DNA of 7,654 nucleotides from Campylobacterales bacterium (GCA_026986055.1 JALSPH010000230.1:1-7654); one strand, 5' to 3'. Numbered from the stretch's first letter, positions 1 through 7,654 are shown. Translations and numbers: made by a program. The notes: a model not told the origin generated them from the sequence alone.

Positions 1-1068
1 GCTCGTAATCTCTGTCGAAAAGCTGATGACAAGAGCGATAACCGCAAGAGTGAGCCAAAGAGGAAGAGAGTGGACAAACTCCAACTTCTGTGCTATCGCT
101 TCGGCCAGATGGGTAGATCCAAAAGCGGCAGCTATGGAGAAACCGGCTCCGAAGAGAAAGATGATCTCATAGGGAATGGCTCGGCTATCTTCCCACTCAA
201 GAAGTTTGATTCCAGGCATAAAAAGAAGCAGTCCCGCTCCGAGCAAAAGCCCCTTTTCGTTAAGTCCCAAACCGGAATACCAGGGCTTTATAGGGGTATT
301 CAGAATCAGAAGCAAAGAGAGGCCGCCCAGGATATACAAAAGCTTTTTCTGCTCGAAAGTGAAAGGTTCAGGTTCGCCTGCAGGCTCCCCTATCTTCTCA
401 TCTTTTACACCAAGACTTAAGATCCAGGGAACTATCAGCAACATTAAAAAGACTACAGGCGCGGTCATGCCCATCCACCCGGTAAAAGTAGGAGCAGGAA
501 GCCCAAGCGTGTCCATATATCCAAGCAAAAGCAGATTCGGAGCGGTCCCTATAGGAGTGAGAATTCCGCCTAAGCTGGCACCGTAAGCGATCGCAAGGAG
601 TATTCTTATCTTCAACCTTATATTTTCGGTCAGAAAGAGACCTATAGGCATAAGCATGAGTGTTATCGTGGTGTTCGAGAGTATGGAGCTAAGCAGAGCG
701 GAAACTATCGCCATGGCGTAGATGATCCCTCTTGGCGTATGCGGAAAGATACGAAGAAGCCTCTTTGAAAGCTGCGTATGCAATCCGCACTTCTGCATGG
801 CGATAGCGAGCATAAAACCGCCCAAAAATAGAAAAATTATCGATTTGGCATAGTTTGGAGTAACCGCTTTCAATTCTATAATGCCAAAAGCGGGAAAGAG
901 AAGAATAGGCAACAAGGAGACCACGCCAAGAGGCAGAGCGTTGTTGGTCCACATGACGACCAGAAACGTCACTATACCAAGAAGCTGCGCCTGCTGTGCC
1001 GTAAACACGAATGTCGCGGCAAATCCTGCAGCCAGCGCCATCAAAAGTGCAACTGCGATCTTCTTCAT
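1..1068 (-). CDS. SLC13/DASS family anion:sodium symporter (3' end cut by window)
   Basis: This is the N-terminal 356 codons of an inner-membrane transporter of the SLC13/DASS (CitT/INDY-like) family, which imports dicarboxylates, sulfate or related anions with Na+. The protein is almost entirely hydrophobic helices. It shows the first SNT signature (SNTT, residues 131-134, after SALLSSIL) and the conserved GGILTPIGTAPN stretch at 167-178, which helps form the Na+ and substrate sites. The last residues, STEITS, are where the second SNT motif begins, so the window cuts the gene inside that motif and roughly the last quarter is missing. The start is the ATG at 1068: a strong Shine-Dalgarno AAAGGGGAG ends 2 nt upstream. 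The gene begins 11 nt after the deacetylase stop, so co-transcription is likely. The substrate cannot be told from sequence; sulfate, succinate/malate and similar anions are all possible. The family call is firm. Confidence 0.9.
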   Translation of the reverse strand, partial: MKKIAVALLMALAAGFAATFVFTAQQAQLLGIVTFLVVMWTNNALPLGVVSLLPILLFPAFGIIELKAVTPNYAKSIIFLFLGGFMLAIAMQKCGLHTQLSKRLLRIFPHTPRGIIYAMAIVSALLSSILSNTTITLMLMPIGLFLTENIRLKIRILLAIAYGASLGGILTPIGTAPNLLLLGYMDTLGLPAPTFTGWMGMTAPVVFLMLLIVPWILSLGVKDEKIGEPAGEPEPFTFEQKKLLYILGGLSLLLILNTPIKPWYSGLGLNEKGLLLGAGLLLFMPGIKLLEWEDSRAIPYEIIFLFGAGFSIAAAFGSTHLAEAIAQKLEFVHSLPLWLTLAVIALVISFSTEITS

Positions 1069-1079
1069 GACTCCCCTTT

Positions 1080-2114
1080 TTAACGGATCAGTTCATATAG
1101 CTCATCTACGTAAACCACATCTACGCCCTTTAGTATCTCTTTCGATTTTGCCAGTGCTTTCAGGGTCGTAGGGTGCGGATGGCCTATAGCTATTGCGTAA
1201 CCTTGCGCTTTGGCTATGCGTACAGCCTTTTTCAGCTGGTTTTGTATATATTCAATATCTGGTTTGTTATCCAGAAATATATCTCTTCCTATGTATGGGT
1301 CACTGTTTATTTTGGCGATTTTGGGGACGACTGTATTTGGTGTCGTTCTGCTGTCTATAAATGTAAAGCCGTAATGTTTGGCAAGAGGATAAAAGAGAGA
1401 CATCGACTCCGCATCTGAAGTGAACTTGCTGCCCGTATGGTTGTTTATGAACGTCGCTTTTGGAAACCAGTGGCGAAGCTTTCTTAGACGCAGATCCATC
1501 TCTGTTTCTGAGCTTTTTGTAGTCAATGTTTGGCTCTCTGCATGGTTGTAGCTAAGAGCCTCCATAGGCAGATGTATCATGTAGTGGCTAAGATTTTTCG
1601 CCAATTTCGGAGTGTCGGGGTGACGGGAAGTAGGCGGAAAGATGGAGGGGGTTATCTTGAATGGCAGCGCCTCTATCTTTTTAAGCTGGTAAGGAAACGC
1701 TACATCGTCTATGATGATGGCCAGTTTCGCTCTCTTTGCGACAACCTCCCTCTTTTTCGTCGGTGCCGCCGCGGAGGTTTCACCGCCTGCTTGCGCATAG
1801 TCTCTGATCTCGGAAGGAGCCTCTTTTTTGACCGCAGCGATATGCTTCTCTTCAGACTTTACCGATTTCAACCTCTCGCGAAGCTTCTCTATGTCACTCT
1901 TGTAGCCGCTTAAACTCTTCTCCTGCTTTTTGGCCATATACTCTTTCCCGGCCTCAAAACCTATCCAGCCCGAAAGCGCCATAAGAGTCGCCACTACAAC
2001 GAAGAGAGTGACACCGGTAAGAAAGTTTTTGAAAAAGGGTGCGCTATTTTTGTTTTTAACTCTTTTTTTGGAAGTTGTAGTAGATTTTTTCGATGAGTGT
2101 TTACGTTTGGTCAT
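1080..2114 (-). CDS. Divergent polysaccharide deacetylase, YibQ/PF04748 family, membrane-anchored
   Basis: The product is 344 aa from the ATG at 2114. The N-terminus is strongly basic (about residues 2-22), followed by one membrane helix (about 30-52), a charged coiled-coil-like linker (60-100), a low-complexity Ala/Thr stretch, and the catalytic-type domain (about 130-344). This implies an inner-membrane anchor with the domain in the periplasm. Motifs of the divergent deacetylase family are present: IIIDD (133-137), HLPME (181-185), NNHTGSKFT (224-232), FIDSRTT (252-258) and GHPHPTTL (311-318). The paired Asp and the His residues resemble metal and catalytic residues of the wider carbohydrate esterase 4/NodB-like fold. 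The true substrate of this family is not established; an envelope glycan is the usual guess. A TTG at 2138 opens the frame 8 codons earlier but has no ribosome site. The ATG start has only a weak purine tract, so translation may depend on ilvC upstream, whose stop is 42 nt away. Confidence 0.85.
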   Translation of the reverse strand: MTKRKHSSKKSTTTSKKRVKNKNSAPFFKNFLTGVTLFVVVATLMALSGWIGFEAGKEYMAKKQEKSLSGYKSDIEKLRERLKSVKSEEKHIAAVKKEAPSEIRDYAQAGGETSAAAPTKKREVVAKRAKLAIIIDDVAFPYQLKKIEALPFKITPSIFPPTSRHPDTPKLAKNLSHYMIHLPMEALSYNHAESQTLTTKSSETEMDLRLRKLRHWFPKATFINNHTGSKFTSDAESMSLFYPLAKHYGFTFIDSRTTPNTVVPKIAKINSDPYIGRDIFLDNKPDIEYIQNQLKKAVRIAKAQGYAIAIGHPHPTTLKALAKSKEILKGVDVVYVDELYELIR

Positions 2115-2122
2115 GTCGATGC

Positions 2123-2156
2123 GGTTCTTCGCCCACAAAGGAGCGAAGAGTGAACC
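2123..2156 (-). promoter_or_regulatory. Imperfect intercistronic hairpin after ilvC
   Basis: In the minus-strand transcript, immediately after the ilvC stop codon, GGTTC and TTCGC (split by a 4-nt ACTC bulge) can pair with GCGAA and GAACC across a 10-nt loop, giving 5+5 base pairs. No U-tract follows, so it is not a standard terminator. It could stabilise the ilvC transcript, adjust expression of the deacetylase whose ATG lies 8 nt downstream, or be chance. The fold was judged by eye. Confidence 0.35.
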
Positions 2157-3214
<1,058 letters not shown>

Positions 3215-3226
3215 TAAAAAAGGGAC

Positions 3227-3256
3227 TTTGAAGCATATAAATTCAACTACTTCAAA
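3227..3256. repeat. Perfect 7-bp inverted repeat, candidate operator between two divergent promoters
   Basis: TTTGAAG (3227-3233) and CTTCAAA (3250-3256) are exact inverted copies 16 bp apart, so the half-site centres are about 23 bp (two helical turns) apart. The repeat covers the -35 zone of the ilvC promoter and ends 8 bp before the sigma-28 -35 box of the chemoreceptor. A further CTTCAAAT copy lies at 3294-3301. The position suits a dimeric regulator, but the surroundings are AT-rich and the regulator is unknown. Confidence 0.4.
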
Positions 3257-3264
3257 TCAACTTA

Positions 3265-3289
3265 TAAAGTTTAATATTTTTGCCGATAT
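3265..3289 (+). promoter_or_regulatory. Sigma-28 (FliA) type promoter of the chemoreceptor gene
   Basis: TAAAGTTT (3265-3272) and GCCGATAT (3282-3289) match the flagellar sigma-28 consensus TAAAGTTT / GCCGATAA at 15 of 16 positions, with a 9-nt gap where the enterobacterial consensus has 11. A start near 3296-3298 would give a leader of just under 30 nt, containing the ribosome site AAAGGA (3311-3316), 9 nt before the ATG at 3326. Control of chemoreceptor genes by sigma-28 is well established in flagellated bacteria. The shorter spacing is the main uncertainty. Confidence 0.7.
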
Positions 3290-3325
3290 ATATCTTCAAA
3301 TTAAAGCAAAAAAGGACTCTCCTCC

Positions 3326-5611
3326 ATGTTAAAAGATATGACTATAAAAAAGCGTTTAATAGTACTTAGCATGGTCTCCATGGTCGTTATCTCCCTATAT
3401 GCACTGAAGGTAATATATGAAGATTACAAAAAATATGAAGATGCAACCTCTGTAATAAAGGGAACGGAACTCTCCGTGAAGCTGAGCAACCTGCTGCACG
3501 AGTTTCAGAAAGAGAGAGGTGCAAGTGCCGGTTTTTTGAGCTCAAAAGGTGCTAAGTTCAAAGAGACTCTCAAAAACCAAAGAGTATTGACCGACCAAAA
3601 GATAAAAGTTTTACAAAACTACCTTGTAACTCATAACGACAGATTTGCAGAGCTTGCAAAAAAGTCTATAGACCTCTCCAAGCTTCAGCTTATGCGAAAA
3701 AGAGTGGATGCTTTGAAAGTTTCTACAAAAGAGGCGGTAGGCTACTATACCGCCATAAACACTTCTATAATAGACACGGTAGCCAAGCTCTCTACGCAAG
3801 TATCCGACCCTAAACTTAGAAATCTCATGAACTCTCTGGTTCTGTTCATCAGCGCGAAAGAGAGAGCCGGAATCGAAAGAGCGGTACTCTCCGGAGCCTT
3901 TTCGAAAGATAGCTTCGATAGATTTCTTTATGCGAAGTTTATCTCCGTTTTGGCCCAACAAAAGGCTCTTTTCCATCTCTTTGAAGTAACGGCCGACGAC
4001 AAGCTTAAAAAATTCTACGCCTCTGTCAAATCGGACCCTGCATTTGCCGAAGTTCAGCGAATGAGAGATATCGCTTTAAACAGAGAGAGAGGTTTTGGAG
4101 TCGATGCGGCATATTGGTTCAAGACGATAACCAAAAAGATAAACGGCCTGAAGAAGATGGAGAACTTCATCCAAAAAGAGATAACTTCAAGATCGGCGGA
4201 GGTCAAAAGCGGTGCTTTGGTGGAACTTACGCTCATATCGTTAATATCACTCCTCGTTATTCTGCTGATAGGCTATATATCCAGTAGCGTAACCAACTCT
4301 ATAGTACTATCTATACGTAGGCTGACAAGCCTTATCGAACAGGTCAACAACGGCAACCTCTCGGTCGAAATAGAGAGGCGCCATCTTAGTAGAAACGAGA
4401 TGGATGTCATTACAAAACTGCTCGATTCACTGGTAGGCACTATAAGGGAGTTGACGGGCCGCATAAACCGGTCGGTAGATATGGCCTCAAAAGGTGACTT
4501 CAGCGAAAAGCTGAGCAGCGAAGGTATGAAGGGAGATTTTGCAACGGCCATACATATGGTCCAAAGCGGAATAGAAGCGATGGAGGAGTCTCACAAAAAG
4601 CAGCAGATCATAAACTTCACCTCCAAAGTCCACGCCATAGGAGATGTCGGAGAGGGGCTCTCTTTGATGCAAAACGAGATAACCCGTCTCATGGAAGATT
4701 TGAGCCACATACTGCAAACGACAAAAAATACGAGCGAACAATCTTCGCAAAGCATAGAGAGGCTAGAAGAGATACTTCAAAGGTTGAACTCTTTGGTAAT
4801 GCAGATAAATGACTCCAACAGCTCCATAGAGCGGCTAAATGCGATGAGCAACGAGATAACTTCCGTGGTAGATCTTATAAAAGATATAGCGGACCAGACA
4901 AATCTGCTCGCTCTAAATGCCGCTATAGAAGCTGCCCGAGCGGGAGAGCACGGCAGAGGTTTCGCGGTCGTTGCGGATGAGGTTAGAAAGCTTGCCGAAA
5001 GAACACAAAAGGCTACAAGCGAAATCAACGTCTCCATCAACACTATGAAGCAAGAGTCTAGCTCGATAATGGAAAAGTCTGAGAACATGACGAAGGTTGC
5101 GAACGACGTATCCAGTTCCGTTGAAGGGTTCAAAGAGATGATGAGCCATCTTGACAACGATGCAAAAGGGATGTCTGAACTAATCATGCAGATGAACGAT
5201 CAGGTATTCATAATATCTGCAAAGATCGACCACATAATCTTCAAATCTAATGGATATAATGCACTTGTCGAGGGGCAAAAAGATACTGAATTTTCCGACC
5301 ATAAAAGCTGTAGGCTAGCTAAGTGGTATGCCAGCGATGGCTTAAATAGGTTCTCGAATACCCAAAGTTACCCAAAAATTGAGTCGCCACACGAAAAAAT
5401 CCATAAATTGATGTTTGAAAATCTAAAATTTATTGACAATGTAGATAGAAGGCTGGAGGCAGAAAATAAGATAATCGAAAACTTCAAGCAAATTGAGTCT
5501 GCAAGCAAAGAACTATTCGAGCTTTTGGATAAAATCAGAGAAGAGCGAGGCAAGTCAATTGATGACAAATCAGAAAATATAAATACCGGCGAATATAAAA
5601 AAGCGGGGTAA
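3326..5611 (+). CDS. Transmembrane methyl-accepting chemotaxis protein: NIT - HAMP - MCP signal - CZB
   Basis: This 761-aa inner-membrane chemoreceptor would signal to CheW/CheA. Order of parts: membrane helix 1 (about 10-30); an extracytoplasmic helical NIT domain (about 45-290) with its two hallmark helices, [15 protein letters not shown] (58-72) and [15 protein letters not shown] (178-192); membrane helix 2 (about 298-320); HAMP (about 320-375) followed by a second HAMP-like stretch ([10 protein letters not shown], 387-396); a signalling coiled coil with the conserved hairpin tip ([20 protein letters not shown], 520-539, and [18 protein letters not shown], 543-560); and a C-terminal CZB domain (about 630-705) with all four expected zinc ligands, His636 (DHIIFK), Cys662 (CRLAKWY), His689 and His693 (PHEKIH). 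NIT domains bind nitrate/nitrite in NasR-type proteins, but many members have unknown ligands. CZB domains bind zinc and in some receptors sense hypochlorous acid through the Cys. Actual ligands here are inference. From about codon 641 base composition and codon use change sharply. The ATG start is preceded by AAAGGA. Confidence 0.95.
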   Translation: MLKDMTIKKRLIVLSMVSMVVISLYALKVIYEDYKKYEDATSVIKGTELSVKLSNLLHEFQKERGASAGFLSSKGAKFKETLKNQRVLTDQKIKVLQNYLVTHNDRFAELAKKSIDLSKLQLMRKRVDALKVSTKEAVGYYTAINTSIIDTVAKLSTQVSDPKLRNLMNSLVLFISAKERAGIERAVLSGAFSKDSFDRFLYAKFISVLAQQKALFHLFEVTADDKLKKFYASVKSDPAFAEVQRMRDIALNRERGFGVDAAYWFKTITKKINGLKKMENFIQKEITSRSAEVKSGALVELTLISLISLLVILLIGYISSSVTNSIVLSIRRLTSLIEQVNNGNLSVEIERRHLSRNEMDVITKLLDSLVGTIRELTGRINRSVDMASKGDFSEKLSSEGMKGDFATAIHMVQSGIEAMEESHKKQQIINFTSKVHAIGDVGEGLSLMQNEITRLMEDLSHILQTTKNTSEQSSQSIERLEEILQRLNSLVMQINDSNSSIERLNAMSNEITSVVDLIKDIADQTNLLALNAAIEAARAGEHGRGFAVVADEVRKLAERTQKATSEINVSINTMKQESSSIMEKSENMTKVANDVSSSVEGFKEMMSHLDNDAKGMSELIMQMNDQVFIISAKIDHIIFKSNGYNALVEGQKDTEFSDHKSCRLAKWYASDGLNRFSNTQSYPKIESPHEKIHKLMFENLKFIDNVDRRLEAENKIIENFKQIESASKELFELLDKIREERGKSIDDKSENINTGEYKKAG

Positions 5612-5629
5612 AAGCGCCCTTGTGATATC

Positions 5630-5698
5630 ATGAGCCACAAAAGAGGTATGCTATTGAGAGAGTATGTTCAAAGACCTTTCCAAAACTTCGGAGAATAG
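5630..5698 (+). CDS. Possible 22-codon leader ORF upstream of the HDOD gene
   Basis: An ATG at 5630 (second in-frame ATG at 5648) opens a 22-codon frame, rich in Arg/Lys and aromatic residues, that ends with TAG at 5696-5698, 3 nt before the HDOD start. It is in the same frame as the HDOD gene, so only the TAG separates them. Neither ATG has a convincing ribosome site: AAGAGG lies only 1 nt before the second. It may be a regulatory leader, a decayed N-terminal extension, or chance in a 90-bp gap. I do not recognise the peptide. Confidence 0.2.
   Translation: MSHKRGMLLREYVQRPFQNFGE
5690..5695 (+). promoter_or_regulatory. Ribosome binding site fixing the HDOD gene start
   Basis: GGAGAA stands 6 nt before the ATG at 5702, an ideal Shine-Dalgarno arrangement. 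It supports this start over any in-frame upstream ATG, which the TAG at 5696-5698 would in any case cut off. Confidence 0.75.
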
Positions 5699-5701
5699 TT
5701 C

Positions 5702-6514
5702 ATGGTTGAAAAAATTTTGAGAAAAATAAAGTCACTGCCGCCTCTGCCCGAGAGCGTAAACAGAGTTCGTCAAATATGCGACGATCCTGATGGGACAGTA
5801 AAAGAGCTTGTTCCGGTCGTCAAACAGGATCCCATGTTCACAGCCGATATTTTGAAGGCTGCCAACTCCCCGCTATACGGATTCAGCCGGCAAATCACCT
5901 CCATAGACCAGGCCGTAGCGCTATTTGGCATGGGAACGATCCAGGGTTTTGCCATCTCTTATGCTATAAGAAAGAGCTTTCCGGTAACACTCTCTCCATA
6001 CGGCGTAAGCCAGTCCGAGCTTATGGAGGTATCGACACTGCAGAACGCTTTGACCCTTCAATGGGGGAAAAAGCAGGTGGCAGCCCATAAAGCGGAGATG
6101 ATGACAACCTCTCTGCTTATGGAGCTCGGTAAAGTCGTATCTTCAGCTATTCTGGAAGAGGAGGGAAAGAGCGACTCTTTCAAAGAGGAGATAAAGAGTG
6201 CCAAAACTGCCGGCGAGATCGCCCAGGTGGAGAAGAAGTTTCTTGACATAACGAGTGAATGGATAACGGCTCTTATGTTCAAACACTGGAAATTCCACGA
6301 TACGATGGTTTCGATGATGCGTTTTCTGCATGAACCAAAAGAGGCTCCGGAAAATATACGACCTCATGCGGAGATACTCTCTGTCGTCAAAGAGGCCGCA
6401 CCGCTGCTTGGACCGCTTTGCGAAGAGTGCCTCCAGTCAGCCTACGAAAAAGCAGACAGATACGGACTGGAAGCCGAAACACTCCGCGAGGCGACAGAGA
6501 AAATCTTAAAATGA
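5702..6514 (+). CDS. HDOD domain protein (degenerate HD-related output domain)
   Basis: The 270-aa soluble protein consists of little more than an HDOD domain (PF08668). The N-terminal signature KIKSLPPLPESV (8-19), then VVKQDPMFTADILKAANSPLYG (39-60) and SIDQAVALFGMGTIQGFA (67-84), is typical. Catalytic HD phosphohydrolases read LLHDIGK where this protein has LLMELGK (138-144), so the metal-binding His-Asp pair is replaced by Met-Glu. This fits HDOD proteins as non-enzymatic signalling or adaptor modules. No receiver, GGDEF or EAL domain is attached. Family members are linked to motility, stress and second-messenger signalling in several bacteria, but the role here is unknown. It lies 90 bp after the chemoreceptor gene on the same strand, and its stop overlaps the rnr start (ATGA). 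I see no convincing own promoter in the gap, so it may be transcribed partly from the chemoreceptor's sigma-28 promoter. Confidence 0.92.
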   Translation: MVEKILRKIKSLPPLPESVNRVRQICDDPDGTVKELVPVVKQDPMFTADILKAANSPLYGFSRQITSIDQAVALFGMGTIQGFAISYAIRKSFPVTLSPYGVSQSELMEVSTLQNALTLQWGKKQVAAHKAEMMTTSLLMELGKVVSSAILEEEGKSDSFKEEIKSAKTAGEIAQVEKKFLDITSEWITALMFKHWKFHDTMVSMMRFLHEPKEAPENIRPHAEILSVVKEAAPLLGPLCEECLQSAYEKADRYGLEAETLREATEKILK

Positions 6515-7654
6515 GAGCCTTTCTTACCCAAATCGCAAAAGGGGCTTTGAAAAGCGATATAGAAAAAGAGTTTCTACCTCTTCTTGAAGAGCTTGTAAAG
6601 GAGCGTATCGTCAAAAGAAGCGACGATATGGTAAGGCTTGACGGTAAATATCGTGCAGGAACGATAGATCTTCTAGCCTCCGGGACCGCTTTTGTAGAGA
6701 CGATAGGTGCCAAAGGAAGAGATCTGCTGATAGAGCCTAAAAATCTGAACGGTGCGAAAAACGGCGACTATGTGATTGTACGGCGCCTTTTTGCAAAAGC
6801 GGGCAGACCTTCTGCAAAGGTTGTAAAAGTTGTACAGCCCGCTTTTGTATATTCGGTAGGCTACATAAAACGTACCGAATCGGGACTGCTCCCTTTTCAT
6901 GTAAAGACGGACCTTCCGATGGAGCTGAAAAGTTCCATAGAAGAGCTTGCCGAACATACGGTTTTTCAAGTGGATAACCGCACCTTGAAGATAACGCAGA
7001 TACTGGGCAATCTTGAAGATCCAAGCGTAGATGAGAAGATCTCTCTTGCCATCTTCAACAAAAGGGAGCTTTTCAGCCCCCAAGCCGAAAGGGAAGCCAA
7101 AAGTTGGGGTGATGAGGTCGACGCTTCACTATACCCGGATAGAACCGATCTTAGAGACCTACCCTTTTGTACTATCGATCCGGTCGACGCCAAAGATTTC
7201 GACGATGCGATATTTTGGGACGATGAAAAGGGGGTTTTATATGTAGCCATAGCCGATGTCAGCAGCTACGTAACGCCTGATTGTGCGATCGACAAAGAGG
7301 CTAAGGCCAGAGGTTTTTCCATCTACTTCCCCCACAAGTCGATACCGATGCTTCCAAGGGCACTCAGTGAAAATATCTGCTCTTTGAAACCGGATGTAGA
7401 TCGCCTCGCTTTCGTTTGCAAATTGGAGCTTGACAAAGAGAGCCTGGAGGTAAAAAAGGAGTCCTTTTTCGAGGCCGTCATACGCTCCAGACGTCGCTAC
7501 AACTACGACGAAATCGACGACTACCTCCAAAACGGCTCTACCGGCTCTACAGAGCAGGAAAAGGAGACTCTCCCCTTCATATTCAAACTAAAAAAGATAA
7601 CCGATGCTCTGCGGAAAAAGAGACTGAAAAAAGGTTACGATTTCAGATCGACGG
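6511..7654 (+). CDS. rnr: Ribonuclease R, 3'-5' exoribonuclease (3' end cut by window)
   Basis: The first 381 codons of an RNase II/R family exoribonuclease, which degrades structured RNA processively from the 3' end and takes part in mRNA decay and rRNA/tRNA quality control. The N-terminal part (1 to about 200) holds the RNA-binding cold-shock-like region. The RNB catalytic domain opens with TIDPVDAKDFDDAI, giving the four metal-binding aspartates Asp223, Asp229, Asp231 and Asp232 in the same +6/+8/+9 spacing as E. coli RNase II (Asp201, 207, 209, 210). The next family motif, SIPMLPRALSENICSLKPDVDRLA, is also intact. Campylobacterota RNase R proteins are, as I recall, about 640 aa, so roughly 40% is missing beyond the edge. 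The ATG at 6511 overlaps the HDOD stop by 4 nt and has only a weak purine tract (CAGAGAAAA), which suggests translational coupling. RNase II (rnb) is the alternative name, but RNase R is what this phylum normally carries. Confidence 0.95.
   Translation, partial: MRAFLTQIAKGALKSDIEKEFLPLLEELVKERIVKRSDDMVRLDGKYRAGTIDLLASGTAFVETIGAKGRDLLIEPKNLNGAKNGDYVIVRRLFAKAGRPSAKVVKVVQPAFVYSVGYIKRTESGLLPFHVKTDLPMELKSSIEELAEHTVFQVDNRTLKITQILGNLEDPSVDEKISLAIFNKRELFSPQAEREAKSWGDEVDASLYPDRTDLRDLPFCTIDPVDAKDFDDAIFWDDEKGVLYVAIADVSSYVTPDCAIDKEAKARGFSIYFPHKSIPMLPRALSENICSLKPDVDRLAFVCKLELDKESLEVKKESFFEAVIRSRRRYNYDEIDDYLQNGSTGSTEQEKETLPFIFKLKKITDALRKKRLKKGYDFRST
7534..7551 (+). repeat. Tandem 9-bp repeat inside rnr encoding Gly-Ser-Thr twice
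   Basis: GGCTCTACC is followed directly by GGCTCTACA, giving GSTGST in the protein within a polar stretch (QNGSTGSTEQE). It keeps the frame and probably lengthens a surface loop. It may reflect a small slippage duplication. Confidence 0.6.

Noticed and set aside
70..586. Plus-strand open frames at 70-420 and 176-586
   Set aside because: They are antisense to the DASS transporter, whose minus-strand frame is continuous with clear family motifs. The products are low-complexity, basic and Ser-rich and have no ribosome sites.
1530..1913. Plus-strand frame of 127 codons
   Set aside because: It lies antisense within the divergent deacetylase gene. The translation is Arg-rich without domain features, as expected of a shadow frame.
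2115..2138. TTG start at 2138 for the deacetylase
   Set aside because: It has no Shine-Dalgarno, uses a rare start codon and adds 8 residues before a typical basic N-terminus. The ATG at 2114 is preferred, though not proven.
4777..5187. Minus-strand frame of 136 codons inside the chemoreceptor gene
   Set aside because: It mirrors the conserved methyl-accepting hairpin. Ser/Ala/Ile-rich antisense frames are usual over such coiled-coil coding sequence.
5612..5701. A terminator or separate promoter between the chemoreceptor and HDOD genes
   Set aside because: TTGTG/CACAA can form only a 5-bp stem with no T-run after it, and the TGATATCA palindrome (5623-5630) is too short to count. TATGCT and TATGTT could be -10 boxes, but neither has correctly placed support.
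6673..7083. Minus-strand frame of 136 codons inside rnr
   Set aside because: It is antisense to the RNase R frame, which is open from 6511 to the window end and carries the RNB catalytic motif.

Overview
The window is about 7.6 kb of densely packed bacterial chromosome holding six protein genes: four complete and two cut by the window edges. It looks like Campylobacterota (Epsilonproteobacteria), probably a free-living Sulfurovum/Sulfurimonas/Hydrogenimonas-type organism. The pointers are a short gene neighbourhood containing ilvC, a YibQ-type divergent polysaccharide deacetylase and rnr (as I recall it from Campylobacter and relatives), heavy use of ATA for Ile and AGA for Arg, moderate GC, and the style of the chemoreceptor. 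The genus cannot be fixed from this sequence alone. I see no tRNA, rRNA, CRISPR array, insertion sequence or transposase.

Left block (minus strand, read from about 3200 down to 1): a promoter with a perfect TATAAT -10 box drives ilvC (class I ketol-acid reductoisomerase). It is followed by a membrane-anchored divergent polysaccharide deacetylase (PF04748/YibQ family) and, 11 nt further on, the first 356 codons of an SLC13/DASS anion:sodium symporter that runs off the window. The three genes are closely spaced and co-directional and probably form one transcription unit. A small imperfect hairpin lies between ilvC and the deacetylase.

Centre: a 146-bp divergent intergenic region (3180-3325) carries the ilvC promoter on the minus strand and an almost textbook sigma-28 (FliA) promoter on the plus strand. 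A perfect 7-bp inverted repeat lies between them. There is no stretch over 300 bases without a gene.

Right block (plus strand): a 761-residue transmembrane chemoreceptor has an extracytoplasmic NIT (nitrate/nitrite-sensing type) domain, HAMP, a methyl-accepting signalling domain and a C-terminal CZB zinc-binding domain. After a 90-bp gap comes a one-domain HDOD protein, whose stop codon overlaps the start of rnr (RNase R) in an ATGA arrangement. The window ends inside the catalytic RNB domain of RNase R.

The genes cover branched-chain amino-acid synthesis, cell-envelope metabolism, anion uptake, chemotaxis and RNA decay, so the window is not one pathway. The most interesting part is the chemoreceptor. 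It combines a periplasmic NIT sensor with a cytoplasmic zinc/redox sensor, sits behind a flagellar-type promoter, and its CZB-encoding 3' end has clearly different base composition and codon use from the rest of the gene, suggesting a terminal domain acquired by recombination. I did not find a wholly new system.
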